Assembly (NCBI RefSeq): GCF_002104515.1
Contig: NZ_NBOE01000018.1
Location: 1-64,000 of the forward strand
Direction: 5' to 3'
DNA length: 64,000 nucleotides
Source of the DNA: Colwellia polaris
GTDB taxonomy: Bacteria; Pseudomonadota; Gammaproteobacteria; Enterobacterales; Alteromonadaceae
The translations under genes and the position numbers were made by a program. A model generated the notes under the pieces. The model saw only the letters and a program-made list of their open reading frames with translations, was not told the DNA's origin and did no database searches. This document shows, piece after piece, positions 63,578-64,000 of the stretch. The first letter of the stretch is position 1, and the number at the start of each line of letters is the position of its first letter.

Positions 63578-64000
63578 TTAATCTACACCTAGCACGATTG
63601 ATGGTGGAGCATTATTTTCAGCCCACAACTTTTCAAATTTTTTAGTTTCAAGATCTGTTTTTTGTAAGCATTTTGAGAATTTTTGGGTTGTTTTTGGACG
63701 CTTGCACTCTTTATTTGGTCGATAGTAGTCAAGCCACGCTTGTTGCTTCTTCCCAGTAAATAATCCTTTTACATTAACTTTACTGATTGTAGAGCTATAT
63801 TTCTTATATTTGATTGGCTTTTTATTTTGGCTAAGTTTTGCTTTATCACTGTCAGAATAACGTCTAGTTTTTGAATGTTGATTTTTATTCCCTTTTCGGC
63901 ATTCTTGATATTCACTATGTTTACTATGCTCTTTATCTCTTAGCCTTTGTGTACTTTGATGTCTCAATTGGGTTTGTACGTTTTTTAATGCGTTCCACTC
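63578..64000 (-). CDS. Basic protein of unknown function, N-terminus outside the window
   Basis: The frame is open from the stop at 63578 to the end of the window, about 140 residues, with no stop at the edge. It is very basic. The first part has charged coiled residues (WNALKNVQTQLRHQSTQRLR, CRKGNKNQHSK). A second part, YYRPNKECKRPKTT...CLQKTDLETKKFEKLWAENN, has spaced Cys and looks like the C-terminus of DUF4124-type periplasmic proteins of Shewanella/Alteromonadales. That assignment is a guess from pattern. A TTG at 63967 is a possible start, but the open frame upstream argues for a longer protein. Confidence 0.55.
   Translation of the reverse strand, partial: EWNALKNVQTQLRHQSTQRLRDKEHSKHSEYQECRKGNKNQHSKTRRYSDSDKAKLSQNKKPIKYKKYSSTISKVNVKGLFTGKKQQAWLDYYRPNKECKRPKTTQKFSKCLQKTDLETKKFEKLWAENNAPPSIVLGVD

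Noticed and set aside
1-64000. tRNA, rRNA, prophage or integrative element
   Set aside because: No cloverleaf, rRNA segment, integrase or phage structural gene was recognised.

Overview
The window is one contiguous piece of an AT-rich gammaproteobacterial chromosome. It carries housekeeping genes of the Alteromonadales/Vibrionales type (mfd with a csiV-like neighbour, rsuA, fur, fldA, ybfE, ybfF, seqA, pgm), marine-type genes (class GN sortase with its VIT/VWA target, DUF4331, HupE/UreJ, TonB receptor) and many GGDEF/HD-GYP/PAS sensory proteins. I infer a marine Colwelliaceae-like bacterium (Colwellia/Thalassotalea type). This rests on gene content and base composition, not on a database search. 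No rRNA, tRNA, CRISPR array or prophage was seen.

Layout. 1-14052: the tail of an upstream gene, then a tight six-gene operon: TPR plus outer-membrane barrel, periplasmic FecR-domain protein, a giant repeat lipoprotein split by one in-frame TAA, an MBL-fold hydrolase, a CHASE2 nucleotide cyclase and a GAF-HD-GYP protein. 14185-16743: XdhC-like protein, GNAT acetyltransferase, rsuA. 17293-18984: small charged protein, a MITE-like inverted-repeat element, a periplasmic solute-binding protein, DUF1244. 19024-24248: csiV-like gene and mfd. 24581-29039: yehS-like DUF1456, small membrane protein, YeiH-type transporter, RIO-type kinase, 2-hydroxyacid dehydrogenase. 29041-29355: heptamer-based repeat tract. 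29356-32152: class GN sortase and target. 32409-35684: serine hydrolase, MscS channel, SIMPL protein.

35812-46956 looks like a locus for using extracellular poly-/3-hydroxybutyrate: 3-hydroxybutyrate dehydrogenase, HSL-type hydrolase and MFS transporter, a CrbS-like SSS/PAS hybrid kinase, a CrbR-like LuxR regulator, a TonB receptor and a secreted PHB-depolymerase-family esterase. 47899-54096: ECF sigma and anti-sigma pair followed by DUF4331, an Ig-like lipoprotein, a TPR protein and HupE/UreJ. 54384-63381: a version of the E. coli fur-fldA-ybfE-ybfF-seqA-pgm neighbourhood with about 4 kb (thioesterase-like protein, NMT1-PAS-GGDEF, DUF4239-like) between fur and fldA. The window ends in a partial basic protein on the minus strand.

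The most interesting points are: the barrel/giant lipoprotein/cyclase/HD-GYP operon with its internal stop; the putative hydroxybutyrate locus with its own two-component system; the ECF/DUF4331/HupE cluster; and two copies of an inverted-repeat element, one apparently an internal-deletion form of the other. Several genes (XdhC-like, YehS-like, the hybrid kinase, NMT1-GGDEF) start with TTG, most with a good Shine-Dalgarno.
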